A stretch of DNA of 63,062 nt. Source: Chromatiales bacterium. Lineage in GTDB: Bacteria; Pseudomonadota; Gammaproteobacteria; Chromatiales; Chromatiaceae. The first letter of the stretch is position 1. Each line of letters begins with the position of its first letter. Location: contig JANQLO010000017.1 in assembly GCA_028280505.1 (NCBI GenBank), positions 1 to 63,062 of the forward strand. Reading direction: 5' to 3'. The position numbers and the translations under genes were made by a program. Shown in pieces: positions 16,668 through 24,787 of the stretch. The notes under the pieces are model-generated. The model was not told the DNA's origin and did not search any database. It saw nothing but the letters and a program-made list of their open reading frames with translations.

Positions 16668-17138
16668 ATGAAGCAGCTTTTTATGACGGCACTATGCGGC
16701 ACCGTCGCTTTGGGTACCCATGCCGACGAAAACGACACGTTACGAAAAGCCAGTCCACACTCCGTGATGACGACTGTCGAGCGTTTCGAAGCCGCTGTCC
16801 GCACAAAAGGTGAAGGTATTTCCTCGCATCGACCACGGCGCAGCGGCAAGGGAATTCCAGCAAACCATGCGGCCCGCGGTGGTCGTGGCATTTGGCAATC
16901 CGAAGTACGGCACACCTTTTATGGTCGAAAACCCCGAAGCCGGGATCGACTTTCCACCCAAGGCGATCGTCTACGAAGATGCCGAATTTGGCTCGCCTAC
17001 CACAGCGCGAGTTATCTCTACGAGGGTCTATTTCGTCGCCACGACCTCGACTATCCGGAATCCGATGTCGGCTTCTTTCGCAATGTTTTAGAGTCGCTTA
17101 TCGACCGCGCTATCGGGACCGAATCGATTATCCACTAA
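16668..17138 (+). pseudogene. DUF302 family gene with two compensating frameshifts
   Basis: The 156-codon frame starts with a signal peptide (MKQLFMTALCGTVALGTHA) and a DUF302 N-terminus (SVMTTVERFEAAVRTKG). From about 16810 the family sequence continues in the +1 frame: KVFPRIDHGAAAREFQQ, VVAFGNPKYGTPFM, IDFPPKAIVYEDA. Near 16985 it returns to the first frame: IWLAYHSASYLYEGLF through the stop at 17138. About 58 central codons are thus out of frame, with no stop introduced. AGGAAATCAAG precedes the ATG. It is either a decayed periplasmic DUF302 gene or two sequencing errors. It is divergent from the cytochrome cluster. Confidence 0.75.
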
Positions 17139-17173
17139 CAGCCTGCACCGCTAGGCATTACCGTGAATCGTAT

Positions 17174-17638
17174 CTACCGACCGCCGATGAAATCCTGCTG
17201 ACGCCAAGCCTCGTACGACAACACGGCAACGCTATTGGATAGATTGAGACTGCGCTGCCCGACCCGCATTGGCAGCCGGATCACTCGCTCGGGTGGCAGA
17301 CTGTCGAGCATCGCCTGCGGCAGACCACGCGTTTCGGGTCCGAAAACGAAGGCATCGCCATCAACATACGCAACCTGATCATGGCGTTGGCGCCCACGAG
17401 TCGATAAGGCAAACCAACGCGGCGGATTCACGATTTTCAGAAATGCGCTGAAATCAGCATGCTGCCGAAGTTCGGCATACTCGCGATAATCCAGTCCGGC
17501 GCGCCGCAGACGCTTGTCATCCAGATCAAATCCAAGCGGATGAATCAGATGCAGACTGCTGCCGGTGTTGGCGCACAGGCGTATGATATTGCCGGTGTTC
17601 GGCGGGATCTCCGGCTGATACAAAACGATATGAAACAC
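17174..17638 (-). CDS. trmL: tRNA (cytidine/uridine-34-2'-O)-methyltransferase TrmL
   Basis: A 154-residue SPOUT methyltransferase. It has the TrmL/YibK hallmarks: [20 protein letters not shown] at the N-terminus, FGPETRGLP for the SAM-binding loop and [11 protein letters not shown] in the trefoil knot. TrmL methylates the ribose of wobble nucleotide 34 in leucine tRNAs. The start appears to be GTG (17638). It is divergent from pyrD with only 19 bases between start codons, so the two 5' regions must overlap. Confidence 0.95.
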   Translation of the reverse strand: MFHIVLYQPEIPPNTGNIIRLCANTGSSLHLIHPLGFDLDDKRLRRAGLDYREYAELRQHADFSAFLKIVNPPRWFALSTRGRQRHDQVAYVDGDAFVFGPETRGLPQAMLDSLPPERVIRLPMRVGQRSLNLSNSVAVLSYEAWRQQDFIGGR

Positions 17639-17657
17639 TGCGAGGAATCCAATCTAG

Positions 17658-18626
17658 ATGGCTGAATCCGACCCCCGCCTTGCCCTGGATTTTTGTGGCA
17701 TGCCGTTTGCGACACCCCTGGTCCTGCTGTCCGGCTGCGTGGGCTTCGGCGAGGAGTATACGCGTGTACAGGGATTCTCGAATCGTGATGCCGGCGCAGT
17801 ATGCTTGAAGGGCACGACCGGCAGCATGCGTCTGGGCAATGCCCCGCATCGCGTGTACGAAACGCCGGACGGTATGCTGAACGCCATCGGACTGCAGAAC
17901 CCCGGGGTCGACAAAGTGGTCGACGACATCCTGCCGACGCTGGATTTCGACGAGACCCGTTTCATCGCCAATGTCTCGGGCTCGACCATCGAGGAATACA
18001 TCGAGGTAACGCGGCGTTTCGACGACTCGCCGATCGATGCCATCGAAATCAATATTTCCTGCCCCAACGTCAAAGAAGGCGGCGTCGCCTTCGGCAATGA
18101 CCCGGACATGTCGGCGCGCGTTGTCGAGGCCTGTCGTAAAGTCACCGAAAAACCGCTGATTACCAAACTATCCCCCAATCAGACGGATATCGCCGAGAAC
18201 GCTCGGCGCTGTATCGATGCAGGTACCGACGCCTTTGCCGTAATCAATACCTTGATGGGTATGGCAATCGACATAGAAGCCAGGACACCGTACATCGGAA
18301 ACAACCAGGGCGGCCTGTCGGGGCCGGCGATCAAACCGATCGCGATACTCAAGGTGCATCAGGTGTATCAGGTAACCAAGGACCATGGCATCCCGATCAT
18401 CGGCCAGGGCGGGGTAACCACCGCAGAAGATGCGATCGAGTTCCTGCTCGCCGGTGCCGACGCAATCGGTGTCGGCACCGCACTGTTCTACGACCCCCTG
18501 ATTCTGCCCAAGATCAACCAAGGCATTGTCGACTATCTGGATCGCCACCGCCTCGAACACGTTGGCCAAATTACGGGTGCGCTGCAGCTCAATACGGCCC
18601 GACCGGGCCAGCAGTGCGGCTGCTGA
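17658..18626 (+). CDS. pyrD: Dihydroorotate dehydrogenase, class 1B catalytic subunit
   Basis: A 322-residue FMN-dependent enzyme that oxidises dihydroorotate to orotate in pyrimidine synthesis. The class 1 signature INISCPNVKEGG carries the catalytic Cys. The phosphate-binding part is GQGGVTTAEDAIEFLLAGAD. Class 1B enzymes normally work with the FAD/FeS subunit PyrK, which is not in this window. Most gammaproteobacteria instead use the membrane class 2 enzyme. GAGGAA precedes the ATG. The C-terminus ends unusually in QQCGC. PreA-type dihydropyrimidine dehydrogenase is less likely because the C-terminal ferredoxin domain is absent. Confidence 0.88.
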   Translation: MAESDPRLALDFCGMPFATPLVLLSGCVGFGEEYTRVQGFSNRDAGAVCLKGTTGSMRLGNAPHRVYETPDGMLNAIGLQNPGVDKVVDDILPTLDFDETRFIANVSGSTIEEYIEVTRRFDDSPIDAIEINISCPNVKEGGVAFGNDPDMSARVVEACRKVTEKPLITKLSPNQTDIAENARRCIDAGTDAFAVINTLMGMAIDIEARTPYIGNNQGGLSGPAIKPIAILKVHQVYQVTKDHGIPIIGQGGVTTAEDAIEFLLAGADAIGVGTALFYDPLILPKINQGIVDYLDRHRLEHVGQITGALQLNTARPGQQCGC

Positions 18627-18647
18627 CAGGGCATTCGGCACCCGGCA

Positions 18648-18678
18648 TTGACGCCAAACATTAGCAATAGGTTATACT
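18648..18678 (+). promoter_or_regulatory. Candidate sigma-70 promoter for the 74-residue gene
   Basis: TTGACG at 18648-18653 and TATACT at 18673-18678, separated by 19 bases, which is slightly longer than optimal. It lies in the gap before the small gene and after the pyrD stop. Confidence 0.4.
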
Positions 18679-18735
18679 CGGGCCACGCGTCCCACAGCGG
18701 ACGTAGAAGACTCTCAACCGAATCTGGAGAGAACC

Positions 18736-18960
18736 ATGAGTGATATCGAAGCCCTGAAGGCCGAGAAGGCCAGCCTGATCGCCGAAATGTTGGAGATGCA
18801 GAAGCAATTCATCGACATCGAGCACCAAGACGGCATTTCCGGTAAAGACTACTACTATTCGCAAGACGGACTGCTGAAAGACTATCGTGAGGTCTATATG
18901 CAGAAGGCCATGCGCGTGGTCGAACTGTCGCACCAGATCGTCGGCTCGTCGCCGCTCTGA
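18736..18960 (+). CDS. Small conserved-looking protein of unknown function
   Basis: A 74-residue protein that I do not recognise. The first 28 residues (EALKAEKASLIAEMLEMQKQ) suit an amphipathic helix or short coiled coil. A hydrophilic GISGKDYYYSQDGLLKDYR segment and another helix follow. There is no signal peptide or Cys. It is preceded by GGAGAG at good spacing and a candidate promoter, and followed by a strong intrinsic terminator, so it appears to be an independent single-gene transcript. Codon use resembles its neighbours. Confidence 0.8.
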   Translation: MSDIEALKAEKASLIAEMLEMQKQFIDIEHQDGISGKDYYYSQDGLLKDYREVYMQKAMRVVELSHQIVGSSPL

Positions 18961-18983
18961 GCGATTTGGCTTCTCGCCTGAAA

Positions 18984-19007
18984 GGCCCGCCTTCGGCGGG
19001 TTTTTTT
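18984..19007 (+). terminator. Intrinsic terminator after the 74-residue gene
   Basis: CCCGCC-TTC-GGCGGG stem-loop (18986-19000) followed by seven T. It lies 25 bases after the stop codon and ends the plus-strand transcript. Confidence 0.9.
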
Positions 19008-19156
19008 ATGTCTCGCAAGCAAACTGTACAATAACCCCCTGATCGGGCAAGACTTTTAAACGCTTAATACCTCAGCATGATTAATCGCCGAAATTAAAGA
19101 TCAAGCACGCGCCGCCGATGTCCAAGGGAACGGGAAGCCTGTAGTTCATTATCTCT

Positions 19157-20407
19157 ATGACAACAACTGCCGAACATCCAGCCACCGCCAAATTGCGTCA
19201 GCTCAGTACGCTACGCGAAATGCCGGCCCCCGAGCTTCAGCAGCTCAGCGAACAGCTCTATGTCGGCGAAGCCGAGAAAGGCACCATGCTGCTCGATTTT
19301 GGTGCGACGGACGACAGCACCCTGTATCTGCTCGAAGGCAGTTGCCAGCTGACCGCAGAGGATGGCAAGAAAAAAGTCATTGAACATACCGACACGTCGG
19401 CCCTAGCCCCGCTCGCGCGCCTGCGCCCCAGCCACTACCGCGTCGTTGCACTGGGCCCGGTGCGCTATCTGGTGATCGAGAACAGCCTGATTCAACACAC
19501 CCAAAGCACTTTCGAACGCTCATCGTCGTTAACGCTGGAGACCTATCAGGTTGAGGAAGAAATCGATGAAATCGTCGAAGACGAAAACCGGTTGACACTG
19601 CGAATCTACGAGGACCTGAACAGCGGCCATCTATTGTTGCCGAGCCTGCCGACCGTCGCGGTGCACATCGGCGAGGCCGTCAGCGACGACAACGCCGATG
19701 CCAAACAAGTCGCCGGATTGATCGAAACCGATCCGGCAATCGCCATAAAGATCGTAAAAGCCGCCAACAGCGCACGCTTTGGCGGTGTCGCGCAGGTCGC
19801 CACGGTTACCGAAGCGGTCGCCCGCCTTGGTATGCGTAACACACAAACTCTCGTCATCACCTTCGCGCTGCGCGAACTGTTCCGAACCAAGTCCAAACCA
19901 CTGGTGAAACGCATGTTGGATCTCTGGGAACACAGCAGACGCATTGCGGCAACCACACAGGTCCTGGCCGACAAAGTCGGCGGTTTCAATTCGCACGAGG
20001 CCCTGCTCGCGGGGCTGGTACACGACATCGGTGGCCTTGCCGTGGTCGCCTACGCGCGTGATTTTCCCGACATCGTCGACCATCCAGGTTCGCTCGAATC
20101 CAGCATCCGTGCATTACGCAGCCAGCTCAGTGGCATGATCTTGAGCAAATGGCAGCTACCGGCGGAATTGGTGACCGCGGCCAAAGAGGCGGAAAACTGG
20201 TATCGGGAACATGAAGGCGACCCCGACTACGGCGATCTGGTGATCGTCGCGCAGATTCACGACGGCATCGGCGGCGACCTCGACCCCGATAAAGTGCCCG
20301 CTTTGGGCCGTTTGGGCCTTTCACCGAGCGAGGTCGACCAAGGCTTATCGCTGCTCAACCAAGCCGACGACGAGATCGCTGCGGCTAAAGAACTGCTCAC
20401 CGACTGA
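19157..20407 (+). CDS. Cyclic-nucleotide-binding-like / HDOD domain signalling protein (copy 1)
   Basis: A 416-residue protein. Residues about 15-125 resemble a cyclic-nucleotide-binding beta barrel (TLYLLEGSCQLTAEDG, then PLARLRPSHYRVVALGPV). Residues about 155-360 form an HDOD domain: LLPSLPTVAVHIGEAV, DPAIAIKIVKAANSARFGG, AVARLGMRNTQTLVI and GLVHDIGGLAVVAYA, which keeps the HD pair. HDOD proteins are regulators linked to c-di-GMP or stress signalling and generally lack the full phosphodiesterase site. It is probably cytoplasmic. A paralog follows 99 bases downstream. Confidence 0.85.
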   Translation: MTTTAEHPATAKLRQLSTLREMPAPELQQLSEQLYVGEAEKGTMLLDFGATDDSTLYLLEGSCQLTAEDGKKKVIEHTDTSALAPLARLRPSHYRVVALGPVRYLVIENSLIQHTQSTFERSSSLTLETYQVEEEIDEIVEDENRLTLRIYEDLNSGHLLLPSLPTVAVHIGEAVSDDNADAKQVAGLIETDPAIAIKIVKAANSARFGGVAQVATVTEAVARLGMRNTQTLVITFALRELFRTKSKPLVKRMLDLWEHSRRIAATTQVLADKVGGFNSHEALLAGLVHDIGGLAVVAYARDFPDIVDHPGSLESSIRALRSQLSGMILSKWQLPAELVTAAKEAENWYREHEGDPDYGDLVIVAQIHDGIGGDLDPDKVPALGRLGLSPSEVDQGLSLLNQADDEIAAAKELLTD

Positions 20408-20506
20408 ACATCCGTCTCAAGCCGCATAGCCAAGGCCTGAACGGAACGCTAACATCGGTATTCCAACGATACGGCGCCGAACCGGGACGCCGACGGAATC
20501 AAAACA

Positions 20507-21769
20507 ATGCCGTTGTCCGACCAACCAAACACGATAACCAAGGCCCTGCGCCGAGTAAGCGGTCTTACCGACCTTGACGAAGGCCGGCTTCACGAACTTG
20601 CCGGGCAGTTGCGCCTGCAGCATGCGGCGCCAGGCAGCTGTCTGCTAGAGCTCGGCAGTGAGGACCCTCGGCTGTTGTTCTTGATAGACGGCGAACTCGA
20701 ACTGCTGGCCGCCGACGGCGCAGCACGCCAAGTCAGGCACACCGACCCTTCGTGCGACGGCCCGGTGTCACGTTTGCGGCCGTCTCATTATCAAATCACC
20801 ACGACCAGCCAGACCAGCTACCTCATGGTCGAGCCTGCGCTGCTCGACAACTTCATCGCCCAGATACCGGACCAGACGATGTTGGTCGAGGAAGCCTATC
20901 TGGTCGATGAGCCGAATGAACTGATCGATGCGAGCGCAACCCATCCGTTGATGTTCGATCTATTCGATGACATCAACCATGGACGCATCATCGTGCCATC
21001 CGACCCGGAGATCGCGATCAGGGTAGGGCACGCACTCAGCGATCTCGATACCGGCAATCGTCGCTTGGCCGATACCCTGTCGATCTGCCCGGCCTTGACT
21101 CTCAAGGCAATGCGCAGCTTGATGAACGATGATTCACGACCGCCGATTCGCAGCGCCTTTCAAATCATCGAACGTGTGGGACCGGAGCAAATTTACGGTC
21201 TGGCGGTTAATTGTGTATTGCGTGAATCATTGCGGACCGATTCGACACAGGTCCGCGACCGCATGCAGCAATGGTGGCGAAACACCATGCGGGTCGCGGC
21301 AATCGCCCGTATCCTGGCACGTAACGACAGTCCGCTCGATCCCGATTATGCCGCACTGATCGCGCTGTTTCATGCGATCGCCGAACCGGTCATGCTGGGC
21401 TATGCCGGCCCGCATGAGGATCTACGCGACCCCATGGCTCTGGACAATGTGCTTTATGACAATCGTGCCGAACTCGGACGCATACTACTGACCCTGTGGC
21501 ACATGCCGCGTGAGATCGTCGAGGCGGCAACTCACAGCAATCACTGGGAATACGACCATCCCGGCGCCGCCGACTACACCGACCTGATCCTGGCCGCACG
21601 CTGGCACGCGGCAATAGGCGAACCCGGCCGCCCAATGCCGAAGTTTCAGGATATTCCCGCGTTCAAACGGCTTAGCCTGGCTCCCGCCTCGCCGGAACTC
21701 GGCGTAGAAATCGTCGAGGCCGCCAACAATGCGATTCAATGCACCGAAGAGCTGTTGGAAAGCGCCTGA
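20507..21769 (+). CDS. Cyclic-nucleotide-binding-like / HDOD domain protein (divergent copy 2)
   Basis: A 420-residue paralog of the preceding gene with the same order of domains. The barrel half retains LLFLIDGELELLAADG and PVSRLRPSHYQITT. In the HDOD half the counterpart of LVHDIGG reads ALFHAIAEPVML, so the HD pair is lost. The rest (IIVPSDPEIAIRVGHAL, IYGLAVNCVLRESLR) is recognisable but drifted. It is probably a tandem duplicate that became a partner or sensor lacking metal binding. Likely co-transcribed with copy 1. Confidence 0.8.
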   Translation: MPLSDQPNTITKALRRVSGLTDLDEGRLHELAGQLRLQHAAPGSCLLELGSEDPRLLFLIDGELELLAADGAARQVRHTDPSCDGPVSRLRPSHYQITTTSQTSYLMVEPALLDNFIAQIPDQTMLVEEAYLVDEPNELIDASATHPLMFDLFDDINHGRIIVPSDPEIAIRVGHALSDLDTGNRRLADTLSICPALTLKAMRSLMNDDSRPPIRSAFQIIERVGPEQIYGLAVNCVLRESLRTDSTQVRDRMQQWWRNTMRVAAIARILARNDSPLDPDYAALIALFHAIAEPVMLGYAGPHEDLRDPMALDNVLYDNRAELGRILLTLWHMPREIVEAATHSNHWEYDHPGAADYTDLILAARWHAAIGEPGRPMPKFQDIPAFKRLSLAPASPELGVEIVEAANNAIQCTEELLESA

Positions 21770-21893
21770 CTGAACGTCAAGTGGGGAAGCATATTTTAAA
21801 TTAGGCGCCAATTTCGCGCTTCATGGGGATAACAGCGAGAAAATGCGCAATTTTTTAGCCATTATCCCTAATAAGTCATCGTGTGCGCGACAC

Positions 21894-22652
21894 TCAAGGC
21901 AGGCGATAGTTGGCCTGGGTCATCAAGTCAACACCGCATTGCAATTCACTAATCCAGCTGATGAATTCTTTGACGGCTCTGCCACTCATGGCACGCCCGT
22001 GCTGGGGTACGATCATATCGATAGCCATGCCGGAAGCCATCTGGGCCCAAAAACGACACACCTGGTTGCTGTTCATGTAGCGCTTGTGGAAAGCATCCAT
22101 GTAGGGCAGTACGTCGTCGAGCCGGGTAGCCATGACATCGAGCTCTTCAGGTGGGCAAAGATTGGCACCCATGTCACCTGAAAACAATATTCGGCTTTTC
22201 GGATCGTAGAATTGGAAGTTGCCTTCGGCATGCAGAAAATGCGCCGGCACGGCCTTTAACGCAATGCTGCCGAGTTCCAGATTCATCCCCTCGTCCGGAA
22301 TCGCGACGACACGGCCGGACAGCTTACCCGGCCGGGTGTAATGTGGAATGAAACGCTCCCACAATGCCGGTACCACCACTTTGCAGTTGGTGCCGACCAA
22401 CCATTTGTTCAAAGACGCGACAATATCGGGATCCTGATGCGAGGCCACGACATAGTCGAGAGCCTTGACGTTCATGTAATTGCTGATCTCCATGAACAGC
22501 GGGGTATAGGTGAGATCCCCACCCGGATCGATCAGTGCGGCGTGATCGTCGTCGAAAATCAGGAACTGATTCGCCTGTACCGCCCCACCCGAAACCAGGT
22601 CGCGGAATGCGACACAGACATGATTGCCTTTGTTATAGAGCTCTACAGCCAT
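21894..22652 (-). CDS. ODP-type diiron metallo-beta-lactamase-fold protein
   Basis: A 252-residue protein resembling the diiron module of flavodiiron proteins without the flavodoxin domain. Likely metal ligands are in ASHQDPDIVAS, VPAHFLHAEGNF, LFSGDMGAN and the C-terminal IVPQHGRAM. Stand-alone proteins of this kind (ODP) bind oxygen and act as redox or oxygen sensors in some chemotaxis systems. Single-domain enzyme activity is also possible. There is no signal peptide. It is monocistronic between the HDOD pair and an unknown gene. Confidence 0.8.
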   Translation of the reverse strand: MAVELYNKGNHVCVAFRDLVSGGAVQANQFLIFDDDHAALIDPGGDLTYTPLFMEISNYMNVKALDYVVASHQDPDIVASLNKWLVGTNCKVVVPALWERFIPHYTRPGKLSGRVVAIPDEGMNLELGSIALKAVPAHFLHAEGNFQFYDPKSRILFSGDMGANLCPPEELDVMATRLDDVLPYMDAFHKRYMNSNQVCRFWAQMASGMAIDMIVPQHGRAMSGRAVKEFISWISELQCGVDLMTQANYRLP

Positions 22653-22851
22653 AATACGTACTGCCTCTTTTCTTCATAGGACTCGCTACCATCTGCAAGT
22701 ATGATTTAGCTAGCGGCGCCAAAACAGTAAGATTTAAAGTTTAATGTCGGCTAATGTCGCAAAAGACCTGCCCAAGAACCCGAAACAGACTGATCGATAG
22801 GGATTGAGCGTATCCGTGTCAGCGAAACAGCACCTCACCTACAGGTCAGGT

Positions 22852-23250
22852 TCAAGACGGGCGGATGTGCTCGATATACTTGGGTACGTCGCGCATTTCC
22901 AGACGTACACCCCCGCCATCGATACGAATTTCGCCGCCTTGTACCCGCAATACACAATGCGCTCGACCCTGGCTGGTCAGCGGTACGGGCACCATGTCAC
23001 GGTAGGTGTAGATGTTTTCACCGACATCTCCGCCTTCGCAGTCCGCCGGCAGCGACGGTAATGGCGTCTCGTCATCGAGGTTCGCCGCATCGAATACCAG
23101 CGCACCCTCTTGATGCCAACGGGTACGCTCGACGGAACCGGTCATGATCTTAACCAAATAGGCCGGGGCAAACTCAACTCTGATTTCATCGCCCTCTTGA
23201 ATCACCGCAGCGATGCGTGAGCCGGGTAGCTCGATAGTGGTGCTATCCAT
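22852..23250 (-). CDS. Hypothetical 132-residue beta-rich protein
   Basis: Not recognised. The sequence alternates short predicted strands (IELPGSRIAAVI, EIRVEFAPAYLVKI, CVLRVQGGEIRIDGGGVRLE) with an acidic middle, which suggests a small beta sandwich or barrel. No signal peptide, metal motif or catalytic motif was seen. The ATG at 23250 starts a frame that reads cleanly to the end. It lies 118 bases upstream of the ntrC end and shares the minus strand with ntrC. Confidence 0.7.
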   Translation of the reverse strand: MDSTTIELPGSRIAAVIQEGDEIRVEFAPAYLVKIMTGSVERTRWHQEGALVFDAANLDDETPLPSLPADCEGGDVGENIYTYRDMVPVPLTSQGRAHCVLRVQGGEIRIDGGGVRLEMRDVPKYIEHIRPS

Positions 23251-23368
23251 GAAATGTTCTCGGCAGAAGGATTTGCCGAATTATACGTCGGGTACTGCAA
23301 ACGGCGACTGATGACGACCATCCGATGCCACGTCGGATACGCGGTTGATCAGCCACCCGAGTTCTGAA

Positions 23369-24787
23369 TCAACCGGCCTCTTTGTGTTCGTCTTCGAGCC
23401 CAAGCTCCTTGATCTTGCGTGTCAGGGTATTGCGTCCCCAACCGAGCAAGCGTGCAGCATCCTGTTTACGCCCGCCGGTGAACTCGAGCGCAGTCTCGAT
23501 CATGATGGTCTCGAATTCGGGCAATGCCTGGTCGAGCAGACCAACCTTGCCTGCAGCCAGGCTACCGCGAATCCAGGTTCGTAGAATCGAACGCCAATCA
23601 CCGTCGGCAGCCTGCGGATCCTGCTCGCGATGGAGTTCGGGCGGCAGATCCTCGCAGTGGATCTCTCTGCCTGAGGCCATAACGGTCAGCCAACGCGCCG
23701 TGTTTTCAAGTTGACGGACATTGCCACGCCATTCCAGCGATTTGAGCTCCGAAACAGTTTCCGGCAACAGCGTCTTGCTCTCGACCCCAAGCTCTTTTGC
23801 CGCACGCTGGAGAAAATGTTCCATTAACAACGGAATGTCTTCACGTCGCTCGCGCAGTGCCGGTAGATGGATACGGATAACGTTCAAACGGTGAAACAAA
23901 TCTTCGCGAAAACGTCCTTCGAGCACCAATTTTTCGAGATCTTGGTGGGTCGCGGCGATAATCCGTACATCGGCCGTAACCGCTTCGTGTCCGCCGACCC
24001 GATAAAACTCGCCGTCCGCCAGTACTCGTAGCAATCGGGTCTGAAGCTCAGCCGGCATGTCACCGATCTCATCAAGAAACAACGTGCCGTGATTGGCCTG
24101 TTCGAAGCGGCCGATACGGCGGGCCTGGGCCCCGGTAAAGGCGCCCTTTTCATGACCGAACAACTCGGATTCCAGTAAATCATGCGGAATGGCCGCCATA
24201 TTCAACGCAATGAAAGGTCCGTCGGCCCGGGGGCTGTGCTTGTGTAATGCATGCGCAACCAACTCTTTGCCCGTACCGGATTCGCCGTTGATCAGCACGG
24301 TGATGTTGGATCGGGCCAAACGTCCGATGGCGCGAAAGACCTCTTGCATCGCCGGCGCCGCACCGATGATTTCGGCAGCGGCGACCGTCTCATGTTCAGC
24401 GCTGGCGCGGGTCTCGCGGCGCAGCTTACAAGCCCTTTGCACCTGGTCAACCGCTTCGTCGATGTCGAAGGGTTTGGGTAAATATTCGAAGGCCCCGCTG
24501 TGATAGGCCGATACCGCACTGTCCAGATCCGAATGTGCGGTCATGATGATGACCGGCAGATCGGGATAGAGGTGTTTTATTTTTTCGAGTAACGCGAAAC
24601 CGTCCATTCCGGGCATGCGGACATCGGAGATGATCGCCTCGGGCTGACCACGCTCCAATGCCTCCATGACGCCGTTTGCATTGGAAAAACAGGTGACGCT
24701 CAGACCGGCCTTGGTCAGCGCCTTCTCCAAAACCCAACGAATGGAGCGGTCGTCATCGATGACCCAAACCTGGTTAACTTCAGTCAC
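23369..24787 (-). CDS. ntrC: Nitrogen regulator NtrC (sigma-54 activator)
   Basis: A response regulator of 472 residues if translation starts at the GTG at 24787, which has GGAGAG upstream; an ATG 14 codons earlier lacks a good ribosome site. The receiver domain has VIDDDRSIRWVLEK and the phosphorylation Asp in IISDVRMPGMDG. The AAA+ domain has GESGTGKELVA and the sigma-54 contact loop GAFTGA. The C-terminal helix-turn-helix is GGRKQDAARLLGWGRNTLTR. It overlaps the end of ntrB. Phosphorylated NtrC binds the enhancer-like sites found near glnA and upstream of ntrB in this window. Confidence 0.96.
   Translation of the reverse strand: MTEVNQVWVIDDDRSIRWVLEKALTKAGLSVTCFSNANGVMEALERGQPEAIISDVRMPGMDGFALLEKIKHLYPDLPVIIMTAHSDLDSAVSAYHSGAFEYLPKPFDIDEAVDQVQRACKLRRETRASAEHETVAAAEIIGAAPAMQEVFRAIGRLARSNITVLINGESGTGKELVAHALHKHSPRADGPFIALNMAAIPHDLLESELFGHEKGAFTGAQARRIGRFEQANHGTLFLDEIGDMPAELQTRLLRVLADGEFYRVGGHEAVTADVRIIAATHQDLEKLVLEGRFREDLFHRLNVIRIHLPALRERREDIPLLMEHFLQRAAKELGVESKTLLPETVSELKSLEWRGNVRQLENTARWLTVMASGREIHCEDLPPELHREQDPQAADGDWRSILRTWIRGSLAAGKVGLLDQALPEFETIMIETALEFTGGRKQDAARLLGWGRNTLTRKIKELGLEDEHKEAG

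Noticed and set aside
17658-18626. PreA dihydropyrimidine dehydrogenase instead of PyrD
   Set aside because: It lacks the C-terminal ferredoxin domain and has the class 1B SCPN motif.
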